A stretch of DNA of 64,000 nucleotides, taken from assembly GCF_030657435.1 (NCBI RefSeq), contig NZ_JAUTWS010000033.1, positions 1-64,000 of the forward strand. Reading direction: 5' to 3'. The notes beneath the pieces were generated by a model. It saw nothing but the letters and a program-made list of their open reading frames with translations. It had not been told where the DNA came from and ran no database searches. Shown in pieces: positions 37,612 through 46,761 of the stretch; within the stretch, counting starts at the first letter, position 1, and the number at the start of each line of letters is the position of its first letter. Position numbers and translations under genes: made by a program. The stretch is from Paracraurococcus lichenis (GTDB taxonomy: Bacteria; Pseudomonadota; Alphaproteobacteria; Acetobacterales; Acetobacteraceae).

Positions 37612-38412
37612 CTAGCGCACATCGGAGTCCCGCCCGGCGCCCGGCGTGGTCCCGAAGGCGGCCCGGAAGGCCGCGCCGAAGGCCGGCGCGCTGGCATAGC
37701 CGACCGCCGCGGCCGCCCGCGCCGGCGGCACGCCCTGCGCCAGCAGCGCCGCGGCCTCCGACAGGCGCAGCATCTGCCGCCAGCGGCCGAAGCTCATCCC
37801 CGTCTCGCGCCGGAACAGCCGCGTCAGCGTCCGCGGGCTCGCGCCGCAGGCCGCCGCCCAGGACTCCATGTCCGCATCCCGCGCCGGGTCGGCCCGCAGC
37901 GCCTCGGCCAAGCGCAGCAGGCGCGGGTCGCGCAGCGCCGGCACGCCGAGCGGCAGGGCCGGGGCGCGCGCCATCTCGTCGAGGATCAGCGCCGTGAGGT
38001 GCCGGCCGCGCCCGGCCTCGTCCCATTCCAGCGGCTCGGAGCAGGCGGCGAGGATCAGTTCCCGCAGCAGCGGCGAGACGGCCAGCACCGCGACGCCCGC
38101 CGGCCCCGCCTGCGCCGCATCGGCCCGCAGGAAGAGCGCCCGCATCGCGACCGGCCCCTGCATGGCGGTCACGTGCGGCATCCCTGCCGGGACCCATAGC
38201 GCGCGGCCGGGCGGCACCACATAGGCCGCCGCATCGGTCGTGATGCGCATGATGCCGCGCGTGGCGTAGAGCAATTGCGCCCGGGCATGCGCATGACGCG
38301 GGACCTGCTCGCCATCCACATAGTCCCGAGTGAAGCCGGAGAGCGGCCGGTCCACCGCATCCTGCGGCAGGCGGCGGGTGGGCGCGGGCGGCAAATGGCC
38401 GGATGGCGACAT
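37612..38412 (-). CDS. AraC-family transcriptional regulator
   Basis: 266 residues. N-terminal cupin-like effector domain (about 20-110; HAHARAQLLYATRGIMRI, VPPGRALWVPAGMPH), C-terminal pair of helix-turn-helices (about 165-258; MESWAAACGASPRTLTRLFRRETGMSFGRWRQMLRLSEA). Divergent from the MFS gene on the right, which is its likely target; the small-protein/amidase operon lies 98 bases downstream. Confidence 0.9.
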   Translation of the reverse strand: MSPSGHLPPAPTRRLPQDAVDRPLSGFTRDYVDGEQVPRHAHARAQLLYATRGIMRITTDAAAYVVPPGRALWVPAGMPHVTAMQGPVAMRALFLRADAAQAGPAGVAVLAVSPLLRELILAACSEPLEWDEAGRGRHLTALILDEMARAPALPLGVPALRDPRLLRLAEALRADPARDADMESWAAACGASPRTLTRLFRRETGMSFGRWRQMLRLSEAAALLAQGVPPARAAAAVGYASAPAFGAAFRAAFGTTPGAGRDSDVR

Positions 38413-38416
38413 GGCT

Positions 38417-38440
38417 TGGCCGGACGTCTGTTTCCGGCCA
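38417..38440. promoter_or_regulatory. palindrome between AraC and MFS genes
   Basis: Perfect 8-bp arms TGGCCGGA / TCCGGCCA, 8-base spacer, in the 74-base divergent intergenic region. A candidate operator for the AraC protein or another regulator, not verified. Confidence 0.35.
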
Positions 38441-38486
38441 GCCTAGGATGGCTGCCAAACAGCCGCCAAGACCCGAGGATCGCCCG

Positions 38487-39722
38487 ATGCAGGACCCGGC
38501 GACGCGCCAGATCGTCTTCATCAACGCCGCCCATACGCTCACCCATTACGGGCTGCTGATCCTGGCGACCGCGGTGCTCGGCATCGTGCAGCAAGCGCCG
38601 GAGGCCTTCGGGCGGGAGTTCGGCCCGGTGCTGGCCCTCGGCACCGGGATGTTCGTGCTCTACGGCGCAGGGTCGCTGCCCATGGGCTGGCTGGCCGAGC
38701 GCTTCGGGCGCAAGGCGCTGATGGCGGCCTTCTTCCTCGGCGCGGGCGGGGCGATGGTGATGGCCGGGCTGGCGACCACGCCGCTGCTCCTCGGCCTCTC
38801 GCTCGCCGTCATGGGCGCCTTCTCCGCCATCTACCATCCGATCGGCACCGCGATGCTGGTCGAGGCGGCGGGGCAGCGCGTCGGCCGCGCGGTCGGCATC
38901 AACGGCGTCTTCGGCAATCTCGGCGTCGCGCTCGCGCCGGTGGTCACCGCGCTGCTCGCGGCGCGGCTCGGCTGGCATGCCGCCTTCGTCGCGCCGGGCG
39001 TCATCTCCATCGCGCTCGGCCTGCTCTACCTGCGCGAGCCGGCCTTCGACACCGCCAAGGCCGCCGGGCCGCAGAAGCCCTTCCCGGCGATCCCGCCGGC
39101 CGTAGTCCGCCGCGCCGTCGCGGTGCTGCTGACCATCGCCGCCGTCTCCGGCCTGGTGTTCAACGCCTTCACCCTGCTGCTGCCGAAGCTGATGGAGGAG
39201 CGGCTGGCCTCCTCGCCCGACCTGCTGCCGGTGGTCGGGCTGCTCGCCTTCCTCGCCACGCTCTGCGGCGGGCTGACGCAGTTCACGGTCGGCCACCTGA
39301 TCGACCGGCGGACGCTGAAGTCGATCTTCCTGCCGCTCGCCATGGTGCTGGTGCCGGCCATGGCGCTGCTCGCGGTCGCCGAGGGCTGGGTGGTGCTGCC
39401 GCTCGCCGCCCTCATCGCCGCCTCGGTCTTCGGGCAGGTGACGGTGAACGAGACCATGACGGCGCGCTATGTCGCGCCGGCGCTGCGCACCAAGCTCTAT
39501 TCCATCCGCTTCGCCATCGGCTTCCTCGGCGCCGCCGCGGCCTCGCCCCTCATCGGCTTCCTGCACGAGGCGACCGGCGGCCTGACGACGCCCATGCTGG
39601 TGCTGGCCGGCTTCGGCACGCTGACCTTCCTCTGCGCCCTGGTCTTCCCAAACCGGGAGGAGGAGCTGAAGCCAGAGCTCTGGACGCGGCACGCGGCGGC
39701 GGCGGCGGCACCGGCCGAGTAG
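38487..39722 (+). CDS. MFS transporter
   Basis: 411 residues from the ATG at 38487 (GAGGA upstream), 12 membrane helices. Motif A GWLAERFGRKALMA follows helix 2, and the second half repeats it as TVGHLIDRRTLKSIF. The closing Ala tail is unremarkable. Divergent from an AraC regulator, a common layout for a regulated efflux or sugar/drug exporter. Substrate unknown. Confidence 0.9.
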   Translation: MQDPATRQIVFINAAHTLTHYGLLILATAVLGIVQQAPEAFGREFGPVLALGTGMFVLYGAGSLPMGWLAERFGRKALMAAFFLGAGGAMVMAGLATTPLLLGLSLAVMGAFSAIYHPIGTAMLVEAAGQRVGRAVGINGVFGNLGVALAPVVTALLAARLGWHAAFVAPGVISIALGLLYLREPAFDTAKAAGPQKPFPAIPPAVVRRAVAVLLTIAAVSGLVFNAFTLLLPKLMEERLASSPDLLPVVGLLAFLATLCGGLTQFTVGHLIDRRTLKSIFLPLAMVLVPAMALLAVAEGWVVLPLAALIAASVFGQVTVNETMTARYVAPALRTKLYSIRFAIGFLGAAAASPLIGFLHEATGGLTTPMLVLAGFGTLTFLCALVFPNREEELKPELWTRHAAAAAAPAE

Positions 39723-39787
39723 CCCGGGGGGAAGGGAGAGAACGTTCGGCGCAGTGCGCCGAACCCCCCCGATACCCCCACAACCCT

Positions 39788-39836
39788 CCTTTTTCTCTGA
39801 ATCCGCTGTTGCAGCCTGCGGACTCATAGAAAAAGG
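39788..39836. terminator. long hairpin after the MFS gene
   Basis: Arms of 19 bases at 39788-39806 and 39818-39836 pair at 17 of 19 positions; loop 11 bases. The arm ends CCTTTTT / AAAAAGG, so it can act as a terminator in both directions. Confidence 0.6.
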
Positions 39837-39846
39837 TGGGGTGGGT

Positions 39847-39874
39847 GCGGGAGGGGAGTTCCCTCCCCTCCCGC
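39847..39874. repeat. perfect 12-bp hairpin next to the previous one
   Basis: GCGGGAGGGGAG / CTCCCCTCCCGC with loop TTCC, 10 bases after the longer hairpin. Together they look like an intergenic repeat unit rather than one simple terminator. Confidence 0.7.
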
Positions 39875-39970
39875 CCATGACGCGGTGCATGGGCCGTGCC
39901 GGGACAAGTTTGGTGCTTTATCGGTCCGGTGCCTTTCAACCGCCGCCGGCAAGGGCAATTCTGTCGTCCG

Positions 39971-41587
39971 ATGCCGAAGCCAGCCGCCCCCCTGCCCGGA
40001 TCCGAAACGCCCGCGCCGCACGGGGACCTGGCCGCGCTCATCCGCGACCTCGACGGCGCCGGCACGCCGCTCGGCAGCCCCTCGGCCTGGCCGCGCAGCC
40101 TCGCCGCCACGGTCGACCTCATGCTGGCGGCCAGGGCGCAGATCGTCCTGTTCTGGGGGCCGGAATTCGTCGCCCTCTACAACGACGCCTATGCACCGAC
40201 GATCGGCGACAAGCATCCCCGCGCCCTCGGCCGCCCGGCGCGCGAGAACTGGGCCGAGCTCTGGGACGACCTCGAGCCGCTGCTGCGCGGCGTGCGCGAG
40301 ACGGGCGAGACCTTCCACGCCAGCGACCGGCCCTTCTACATCGAGCGGCACGGCTACGGCGAGACGGTGTATTTCGACGTTTCCTATTCCGCCGTCCGCG
40401 ACGAGGCCGGCGGGGTCGGCGGCGTGCTCTGCATCGTCTCCGAGACGACCGGGCGCGTGCTGGCGGCGCAGCGGCAGGCCTTCCGCCTGGCGCTGGCGCA
40501 GCGGCTGCGCGACCTCTCGGAGCCGCAGGCCGTCATGGAGGCAAGCGTCGAGCTGCTCGGCCGCCACCTTGGCGCGAACCGCGTCGGCTACGGGGAGGTG
40601 CAGCCGGACGACGCGACGGTCATCCTGCATACCTGCTGGACGGATGGGGTCGGGCCGCTGCAGGGCGCCTGGCCGCTCGACGGCTTCGGCCGGCATTCCA
40701 TCGCGGAGCAGCGGCGGGGCCTGACCCAGTGGTCCGCGGACCTCGCCCGGGATCCGGACCAGGATCCGGCCCTCTGGGCCGCGCTGGAGACGCGGGCCGC
40801 CGCCTCGGTCCCGCTCATCCGCGGCGGCCGCTTCGCCGCCTCGCTCTACGTCAACTTCCGGGCGCCGCATCCCTGGACGCCGGAGGAGATCGCCCTCATC
40901 GAGGAGGTGGCCGCGCGCACCTGGGCCGAGGTCGAGCGGGCGCGCGTCGAGCGGCAGCAGGCGCTGATCCTGACCGAGCTGAACCACCGGGTGAAGAACA
41001 TCCTCGCCACCACCCAGGGGATCGCGGCGACGACGCTGAAGGCCGCGGGCGGCGACCCGGCCCGCTTCGCCGAGCAGTTCGGGGCGCGGCTGCGCACCCT
41101 GGCCCGGGCGCATGACATGCTCACCGCCCGCCAATGGGAGCCGGCCGGGGTCGAGACGACGATCCGCACGGCGCTCTCGCCCTGGATCGAGACGACCCGG
41201 GCGGTGCAGATCGCCATTGCCGGCGAAGCCCGGACCATCGCCGTCTCGCCGCGCCAGGCCCAGGCCCTGGTGCTCGCCTTCCACGAGCTTGCCACGAATG
41301 CGGTGAAATACGGCGCGCTGTCGCAGCCGGCCGGCCAGGTCACGATCCGCTGCGAGGCCGGGCCGGGCGGGAGCGTGCGGCTCCGCTGGACGGAGGCGGG
41401 CGGCCCGCCGCTATCGGGACCGCCGGGCCGTCGCGGCTTCGGCACGCGCCTGCTGGAGCGCGGGCTGGCCAGCGACCTGGGCCGGGGCAGCCTGGTCGAG
41501 CTTCGCTTCGCGCCGGCGGGCCTCGAGGCGGACATCGCCTTCGTCCCGGACCGGCCGGACCGGTGGGAGCGGGCGGGCGGCGCCTGA
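39971..41587 (+). CDS. HWE-type histidine kinase with PAS and GAF domains
   Basis: 538 residues from ATG 39971. PAS-like sensor about 20-165 (WPRSLAATVDLMLAARAQIVLFWGPEFVALYNDAYAPTIGDKHPRALG, the low-redox/bacteriophytochrome-like start), GAF domain about 175-325 with FRLALAQRLRDL, then the HWE/HisKA_2 kinase: ELNHRVKNILATTQGIA with phospho-His, ATPase with FHELATNAVKYGALS, and GFGTRLLERGL. No membrane segment, so a cytoplasmic sensor. The stimulus and partner response regulator are unknown. Confidence 0.92.
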   Translation: MPKPAAPLPGSETPAPHGDLAALIRDLDGAGTPLGSPSAWPRSLAATVDLMLAARAQIVLFWGPEFVALYNDAYAPTIGDKHPRALGRPARENWAELWDDLEPLLRGVRETGETFHASDRPFYIERHGYGETVYFDVSYSAVRDEAGGVGGVLCIVSETTGRVLAAQRQAFRLALAQRLRDLSEPQAVMEASVELLGRHLGANRVGYGEVQPDDATVILHTCWTDGVGPLQGAWPLDGFGRHSIAEQRRGLTQWSADLARDPDQDPALWAALETRAAASVPLIRGGRFAASLYVNFRAPHPWTPEEIALIEEVAARTWAEVERARVERQQALILTELNHRVKNILATTQGIAATTLKAAGGDPARFAEQFGARLRTLARAHDMLTARQWEPAGVETTIRTALSPWIETTRAVQIAIAGEARTIAVSPRQAQALVLAFHELATNAVKYGALSQPAGQVTIRCEAGPGGSVRLRWTEAGGPPLSGPPGRRGFGTRLLERGLASDLGRGSLVELRFAPAGLEADIAFVPDRPDRWERAGGA

Positions 41588-41845
41588 GCCGGGCCCGTGC
41601 CCGCCGCCGCGGCGGGCTGCCGGAGCAGGAGTCCGCGGGTGGGCCCGCATGTCCTGCGGCCCGGATCGCCGAGGCGCAAGCCTGCCCGGGATTCCGTGAC
41701 GGCGCATATCGGGGCGCTTGCCGGGGGTGGCGCGGGACCGGCTGCGGGCACGGCTGTCCGGAAGGTGTTCCTGCCGGCACGGCGGCAGGAACACCTTCCG
41801 GACAGCGGCTGTTGCGCATCGCCTGGTTAATGTGACCTTGGCAAG
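41588..41845. other. intergenic containing a large perfect inverted repeat
   Basis: Non-coding by appearance; contains the 24-bp perfect hairpin at 41753-41806. Otherwise nothing recognised. Confidence 0.5.
41753..41806. repeat. perfect 24-bp inverted repeat
   Basis: Arms at 41753-41776 and 41783-41806 are exact reverse complements (24 of 24), separated by the 6-base loop GCACGG; the left arm begins GCTGTCCGGAAGG. Ordinary terminators here have 8-12 bp stems. Confidence 0.9.
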
Positions 41846-42184
41846 ATGGACCAGCCTGTGACGATCGCTGCGGGTGTGCCGGGGGCATCGGGCCCGCAGG
41901 CTTGCCCATCGGATGCCCTGTCCCTCGGGGTGCCGCTCGCCGCCGCCCCGAGGCTGCCGGGCTGGCGCGAGGCGTCGCCAGGTATCCCGACCGTTTGGGC
42001 GGCGGCGGCGGCCGCGATCGACGGCGCCCTGGTGGGAGGCGCCATGGCCCGGGTGCGCGTCATCCGGGCAAGGCTGCTGCAGCGGGCAACCCGGTCCCTG
42101 ATCGCGCGGTCACGGGCGGCCCGCGCCGAGCGGCAGGCGGACCGCGCCGAGCGGCCGCGGGCGGGGTGGAACGTGTCCGCCTGA
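41846..42184 (+). CDS. hypothetical protein, doubtful
   Basis: 112 residues. The third codon positions are GC-rich as in real genes, and the C-terminal half is a basic Arg/Ala helix (MARVRVIRARLLQRATRSL). There is no clear ribosome site and no recognisable family. It could be an unannotated small protein or chance. It lies between the long hairpin and the DHH gene on the opposite strand. Confidence 0.35.
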   Translation: MDQPVTIAAGVPGASGPQACPSDALSLGVPLAAAPRLPGWREASPGIPTVWAAAAAAIDGALVGGAMARVRVIRARLLQRATRSLIARSRAARAERQADRAERPRAGWNVSA

Positions 42185-42309
42185 GCGGGCGCCCCAGGGT
42201 CCGCGCCGCGGACGGTCCCTGGCGGACCTCCATCCCGGGGAGCCTGGCCGCAAGGCGGGTCGGGCTCAGCGCGTCACGGCATGGCCGCGGCCGGGCGACC
42301 CGCCCCGGG

Positions 42310-43257
42310 TCAGGCGCCCCCCGGACCGGCGCCGTTCAGCGCGACGATCATCTCCGCCTTGACCTCGTCGGCCCGCTCATTGGGCACCTGGCAGGTTCCC
42401 GCGGCGCGGTGGCCGCCGCCGCCATACCCGAGGCAGACCGTCCCGACATCGATCGGCGAGGAGCGGTCGAGGATGGACTTGCCGATCGCGAAGACGGTGT
42501 TCTGCCGCTTGAAGCCCCAGATGACATGCGCCGAGATGTCGCATTGCGGGAACAGGGCATAGACCATGAAGCGGTTGCCCGCGTAGATGGTCTCCTCGCC
42601 GCGCAGGTCGATCAGCGCGAGCCTGCCGTGCACGGTGGTGCAGCGGCGCAGTTGCGCGACGAAGGGCTCCCGGTGCGCCTCGTAGAGATCGATTCGCTCG
42701 CGCACGTCCGGCAGCGCGAGGACCTCGTCGATCCCGTGGGTGCGGCATTCCTCGATCAGCCGCATCATCAGGTCGTAGTTCGAGATCCTGAAGTCGCGGA
42801 ACCGGCCGAGGCCGGTGCGGCTGTCCATGAGGAAGTTCAGCAGCGTCCAGCCCTTGGGATCGAGGATGTCCTCGCGGCTGTACCGGGCGGAATCCGCCTG
42901 GTCCACGGCGGCCATGAGGTCGAGGCCGACCTGCGGGAAGGCTGCGGCGCCGCCGTAGTATTCGTAGACGACGCGGGCGGCGGAGGGCGCCGCCGGGTCG
43001 ATGACGTGGTTCTCGCGCACCTGCCCGGCGCAGCGCGTCAGCTCGCTGGCATGGTGGTCGAAGGAGAGGTGGCAGCCCTCGACATAGGGCAGGTTGGTGA
43101 CGATGTCCCGGTCGGTGACCGGGATCGCCCCGTCCTGCATGTCCTTGGGATGGACGAACTTGACCTCGTCGATGAGGTCGAGCTCGCGCAGCAGCATGCC
43201 GCAGACGAGTCCGTCGAAGTCGCTGCGCGTGATGAGCCTGTACTTGCCTGTGGCCAT
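42310..43257 (-). CDS. DHH-family phosphoesterase (exopolyphosphatase-like)
   Basis: 315 residues from the ATG at 43257. Metal motifs of the DHH superfamily: RSDFDGLVC, FDHHASE, AAVDQADS; C-terminal DHHA1 motif LGYGGGGHRAAGTCQ. Mn-dependent; the relatives include exopolyphosphatases, oligoribonuclease NrnA and cyclic-dinucleotide phosphodiesterases. Substrate not determined. Confidence 0.9.
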   Translation of the reverse strand: MATGKYRLITRSDFDGLVCGMLLRELDLIDEVKFVHPKDMQDGAIPVTDRDIVTNLPYVEGCHLSFDHHASELTRCAGQVRENHVIDPAAPSAARVVYEYYGGAAAFPQVGLDLMAAVDQADSARYSREDILDPKGWTLLNFLMDSRTGLGRFRDFRISNYDLMMRLIEECRTHGIDEVLALPDVRERIDLYEAHREPFVAQLRRCTTVHGRLALIDLRGEETIYAGNRFMVYALFPQCDISAHVIWGFKRQNTVFAIGKSILDRSSPIDVGTVCLGYGGGGHRAAGTCQVPNERADEVKAEMIVALNGAGPGGA

Positions 43258-43399
43258 GATGGTGTGCCCGCTGGTGGGATCTGCCGTCTCGGACCGACGG
43301 TATCCCACCGCTCCGCCTCCCCCGCATCGGCCCGGGTGCCTCATCGCTGCAACGGCAGCAGGGCGCGCGGATCGACAGCGTGCAACGGAATGGGGGTCT

Positions 43400-43446
43400 C
43401 GAAGGGGGGCCTCGCCCCCTTCGCGGGGTCCGGGGCAGCGCCCCGG
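43400..43446. repeat. twin GC hairpins of an intergenic repeat
   Basis: Two perfect hairpins in a row: CGAAGGGGG / CCCCCTTCG (43400-43423) and CCGGGGC-AGC-GCCCCGG (43430-43446). The second is a common intergenic phrase of GC-rich alphaproteobacteria. Lies in the 250-base gap between divergent DHH and aroE genes. Confidence 0.6.
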
Positions 43447-43507
43447 AATTCCCCCCGCGCGCCGGAGGCCCATTGACCTCCCCGCCCCGCCGGCGCTTCA
43501 CAGTCGC

Positions 43508-44347
43508 ATGTCCCTGCTCTCCGGCCATGCCCGCCTCGCCGGCATCCTCGGCTGGCCCGTCTCGCACTCCCGCTCGCCGCGGCTGCACGGCCACTGGCTC
43601 GCCCGCCATGGCGTGGACGGCGCCTATGTCCCCCTGCCGGTGCGGCCGGAGCGATTCGCCGATGCGGTCCGCGCCCTCGCCGATCTCGGCTTCCGCGGCG
43701 CCAACGTGACCATCCCGCACAAGGAGGCCGCCTTCGCCGTCTGCACCTCGGTCGATGCCACCGCCCACCGCGCCGGGGCGGTGAACACCCTGGTCTTCCG
43801 CGACGGCGGGATCGAGGGGTCGAACACCGATGGCTGGGGCTTCCTGCGCAATTGCGAGGAGGCCGCGCCGGGCTGGGCGCCGGCCGCCGGGCCGGTGGTC
43901 ATCCTCGGCGCCGGCGGCTCGGCGCGGGCGGTCGCCGCCGCCCTGCTCGATGCCGGCTGCCCGCGCGTGACGCTGGTGAACCGGACGCCGGCGCGGGCCG
44001 ATGCGCTGGCGCGCGCCCTCGGCGGCCCGATCGAGGTGGCGGACCGGCCGCCGCTGGAGGACGCGGCAATGCTGGTGAACACCACCTCGCTCGGCATGCA
44101 GGGCCAGCCGGGGCTGGAGATCGACCTCGCGCCGCTGCCGGCGGGGGCGGTGGTCGCCGACATCGTCTATGTCCCGCGGGAGACGCCGCTGCTGGCCGCC
44201 GCCCGGGCGCGCGGCCTCGCCGCGGTCGAGGGGCTCGGGATGCTGCTGCACCAGGCGCGGCCCGGCTTCGCGGCCTGGTTCGGCGTGACGCCGCAGGTGG
44301 ATGCGGACCTGCGCGCTGTCGTGGGCGGGGATATCCCGGCCCGATGA
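43508..44347 (+). CDS. aroE: shikimate dehydrogenase AroE
   Basis: 279 residues. Motifs: GWPVSHSRSPRLH, NVTIPHKEA (catalytic Lys), SNTDGWGF (catalytic Asp), NADP site ILGAGGSARAV, and NRTPARA. Reduces 3-dehydroshikimate to shikimate, the fourth step of chorismate synthesis. Leads the core run aroE-coaE-dnaQ; its stop overlaps the coaE ATG. Confidence 0.96.
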   Translation: MSLLSGHARLAGILGWPVSHSRSPRLHGHWLARHGVDGAYVPLPVRPERFADAVRALADLGFRGANVTIPHKEAAFAVCTSVDATAHRAGAVNTLVFRDGGIEGSNTDGWGFLRNCEEAAPGWAPAAGPVVILGAGGSARAVAAALLDAGCPRVTLVNRTPARADALARALGGPIEVADRPPLEDAAMLVNTTSLGMQGQPGLEIDLAPLPAGAVVADIVYVPRETPLLAAARARGLAAVEGLGMLLHQARPGFAAWFGVTPQVDADLRAVVGGDIPAR

Positions 44348-44943
44348 AGGTCATCGGCCTCACCGGCGGCATCGGCATGGGCAAGTCCACCGCCGCCGAC
44401 AGCTTCCGCCGGCTGCGCGTGCCGGTCTTCGACGCGGATGCCATGGTGCACCGGCTGCAGGGCCCGGGCGGGCGCGCCGTCGCGCCCATCGCCGCCGCCT
44501 TCCCCGGCACGGTGCGCGAGGGCCGCGGCGGCAGGCTGGTGGACCGGGAGGCGCTGCGTCGGGCCGTGCTCGGCCAGCCCGAGGCGATGCGGCGGCTCGA
44601 GCGCATCGTCCACCCGCTGGTCCGGGCGGAGGAGCAGCGCTTCCTCGCCGCCGCCCGGCGGCGGGCGACGCCGATGGTGGTGCTCGACATCCCCCTGCTC
44701 TTCGAGACGAAGGGCGAGGGCCGCTGCGACCTGGTGGTGGTGGTCACTGCCCCGGCGGCGGTGCAGCGCTGGCGCGTGCTGCGCCGGCCGGGGATGACGG
44801 AGGAGCGACTGCGCTACATCCTCTCCCGCCAGGTGCCGGACCGGGAGAAACGCCGCCGCGCCGATGTCCTGGTGCGGACCGGCCTGTCGCGCCATGCGGC
44901 GCAGCGGGCGATCCGGAAACTCGTGCGGGAGACGCGGCCATGA
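44344..44943 (+). CDS. coaE: dephospho-CoA kinase CoaE
   Basis: 199 residues. P-loop GLTGGIGMGKST; DADAMVH; the IPLLFE motif; and the lid Arg-rich VQRWRVLRRPG. Last step of CoA synthesis. Overlaps aroE and dnaQ by 4 bases each. Confidence 0.95.
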   Translation: MKVIGLTGGIGMGKSTAADSFRRLRVPVFDADAMVHRLQGPGGRAVAPIAAAFPGTVREGRGGRLVDREALRRAVLGQPEAMRRLERIVHPLVRAEEQRFLAAARRRATPMVVLDIPLLFETKGEGRCDLVVVVTAPAAVQRWRVLRRPGMTEERLRYILSRQVPDREKRRRADVLVRTGLSRHAAQRAIRKLVRETRP

Positions 44944-45644
44944 GGCAATTGGTGCTGGATACCGAGACCACCGGCCTCGATCCCGCCACCGGCGACCGGG
45001 TGATCGAGATCGCGGCGATCGAGATCGTCAACCTGATCCCGACCGGGCAGCACTGGCACGTGCTGCTGGACCCCGAGCGCGACGTGCCGGAGGAGAGCAC
45101 CCGGGTGCACGGCTTCACCGCCGAGCACCTGCGCGGCAAGCCGAAATTCGCGGAGGTGGCGGAGGCGTTCCTCGGCTTCCTCGGCGATGCGCCGATCATC
45201 GCCCACAACGCACCCTTCGATTTCGGCTTCCTCGATGCCGAGCTGGTGCGGGCGGGCTGGCCGCCGCTCGACCGGGGGCGGATGGTGGACAGCCTGGCGG
45301 TCGCCAAGAAGCGCTTCCCCGGCCTGCCCAACAGCCTGGACGCGCTCTGCCGCCGGCTCGGCGTCGACAACTCCATGCGCACCAGCCACAACGCGCTGCT
45401 CGACGTGAAGCTGCTGGCCCAGGTCTATCTGGAGCTGATGGGCGGCAAGCAGCCCGGCCTGACGCTGGCGCAGCAGGTGGCGGTGCCGATGGTCTCGCTG
45501 GGCGGCCTGACCAAGGTGCGGACGCCGCGGCCGATCCTCCCCGGCGCGGCGGAGCTTGAGGCGCATGCGGCCTTCCTCAAGAAGATCAAGGACCCGCTCT
45601 GGCTGAAGCCGCCCTTCGCGGAGCCCCCGGCCGAGGGAACCTGA
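44940..45644 (+). CDS. dnaQ: DNA polymerase III epsilon subunit (3'-5' exonuclease)
   Basis: 234 residues. DEDDh exonuclease: LDTETTGLD (Asp7/Glu9), HNAPFDFGF, and TSHNALLDVKLL (His/Asp). The C-terminal tail (about 180-234) binds the alpha subunit. Proofreading during replication. Overlaps coaE by 4 bases (ATGA), an arrangement common in alphaproteobacteria. Confidence 0.96.
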   Translation: MRQLVLDTETTGLDPATGDRVIEIAAIEIVNLIPTGQHWHVLLDPERDVPEESTRVHGFTAEHLRGKPKFAEVAEAFLGFLGDAPIIAHNAPFDFGFLDAELVRAGWPPLDRGRMVDSLAVAKKRFPGLPNSLDALCRRLGVDNSMRTSHNALLDVKLLAQVYLELMGGKQPGLTLAQQVAVPMVSLGGLTKVRTPRPILPGAAELEAHAAFLKKIKDPLWLKPPFAEPPAEGT

Positions 45645-45695
45645 GGCGTCACGGCGGCTTGAGGCGGGCTGGATCCGATCCGGGAGCAGCCCCGC

Positions 45696-46676
45696 ATGCC
45701 CAGCCTCCAGAACGCCGTCACCGTCATCACCGGCGCCTCCTCCGGCATCGGCAAGGCGAGCGCCCTGGCCTTCGCCCGTGCCGGCGCCCGGCTGGTCCTT
45801 GCCGCACGGCGGGCCGAGCCGCTGGAGGAGACGGCGCGGGAATGCCGCCAGCTCGGCGCCGAGGCCATCGCCGTCGTTACCGACGTGACGGATGAGGTCG
45901 CGGTGCAGGCGCTGGCCCAGGCCGCCATCGAGGCGCATGGCCGGATCGACGTGTGGTTCAACAATGTCGGCACCGGCGTGGTCGGGCCCTATTGGGAAGC
46001 GCTGCTCGACCTGCAGAAGCGGGTGGTCGAGACCAACCTGATGGGCACGCTGCACGGCGCCCATGCCGTGCTGCCGCATTTCCTCCGCGAGCGCCGCGGC
46101 GTGCTGGTGAACATGGTCTCCATGGGCGGCTGGTCGCCGACGCCCTTCGCCGCGACCTATGCCGCGAGCAAGTACGGCATCCGCGGGTTCAGCGCGTCCC
46201 TGCGGCAGGAGCTGACGGGCTACCCGGACATCCATGTCTGCGGCGTCTTCCCCGCGCTGGTGGACACGCCCGGCTTGGCGCACGGCGCCAATTTTTCCGG
46301 CCGCGCCATCGACCCGCCCGGCCCCTTCCTGACGCCCGAGCACGTGGCCGAGGTGGTGGTGGGCCTGGTCCGGCGGCCGCGGGCGGAGGTGGCGGTCGGC
46401 CTGCCCGCCACCGCGGCGCGCATCGCCTATGGGATCGCGCCGGTGCTGACCGAGCGTGGCGTCGGCGCGGCCATGCGCGCGGCGCTGCGCCGGGCGCGGC
46501 CGGACACGCGCAGCGAGGGCGCGGTGGCGCGGACGGTCCCGACCGGCACGGGCACGCGCAGCGGCAAGCCGGTCTGGCATGTGCGAGGGCCGTCGCTGGG
46601 CGGCGTGGCGCTGGGCGGGCTCGGCCTGCTGGTCGGAGCGGAGCTGCTCGCCGGGGTCCTGACGCGGCGCGGCTGA
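45696..46676 (+). CDS. SDR family oxidoreductase with membrane-like tail
   Basis: 326 residues. Cofactor motif TGASSGIGKAS, NNVGTG, catalytic Ser/Tyr/Lys seen as MVSMGG and YAASK. The C-terminus (about 285-326) has a hydrophobic helix GGVALGGLGLLVGAELLAGVL that may bind membrane. Longer than a classical SDR (about 250). Substrate unknown. Confidence 0.9.
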   Translation: MPSLQNAVTVITGASSGIGKASALAFARAGARLVLAARRAEPLEETARECRQLGAEAIAVVTDVTDEVAVQALAQAAIEAHGRIDVWFNNVGTGVVGPYWEALLDLQKRVVETNLMGTLHGAHAVLPHFLRERRGVLVNMVSMGGWSPTPFAATYAASKYGIRGFSASLRQELTGYPDIHVCGVFPALVDTPGLAHGANFSGRAIDPPGPFLTPEHVAEVVVGLVRRPRAEVAVGLPATAARIAYGIAPVLTERGVGAAMRAALRRARPDTRSEGAVARTVPTGTGTRSGKPVWHVRGPSLGGVALGGLGLLVGAELLAGVLTRRG

Positions 46677-46761
46677 CCGGACGGCTTCACGTCTCCGGGC
46701 GTTTCCGCCCCGCGGCGATCTGCTCTAGCCTCCCGCCCGCAGGAAAGAAGCAGGAGGAAGC

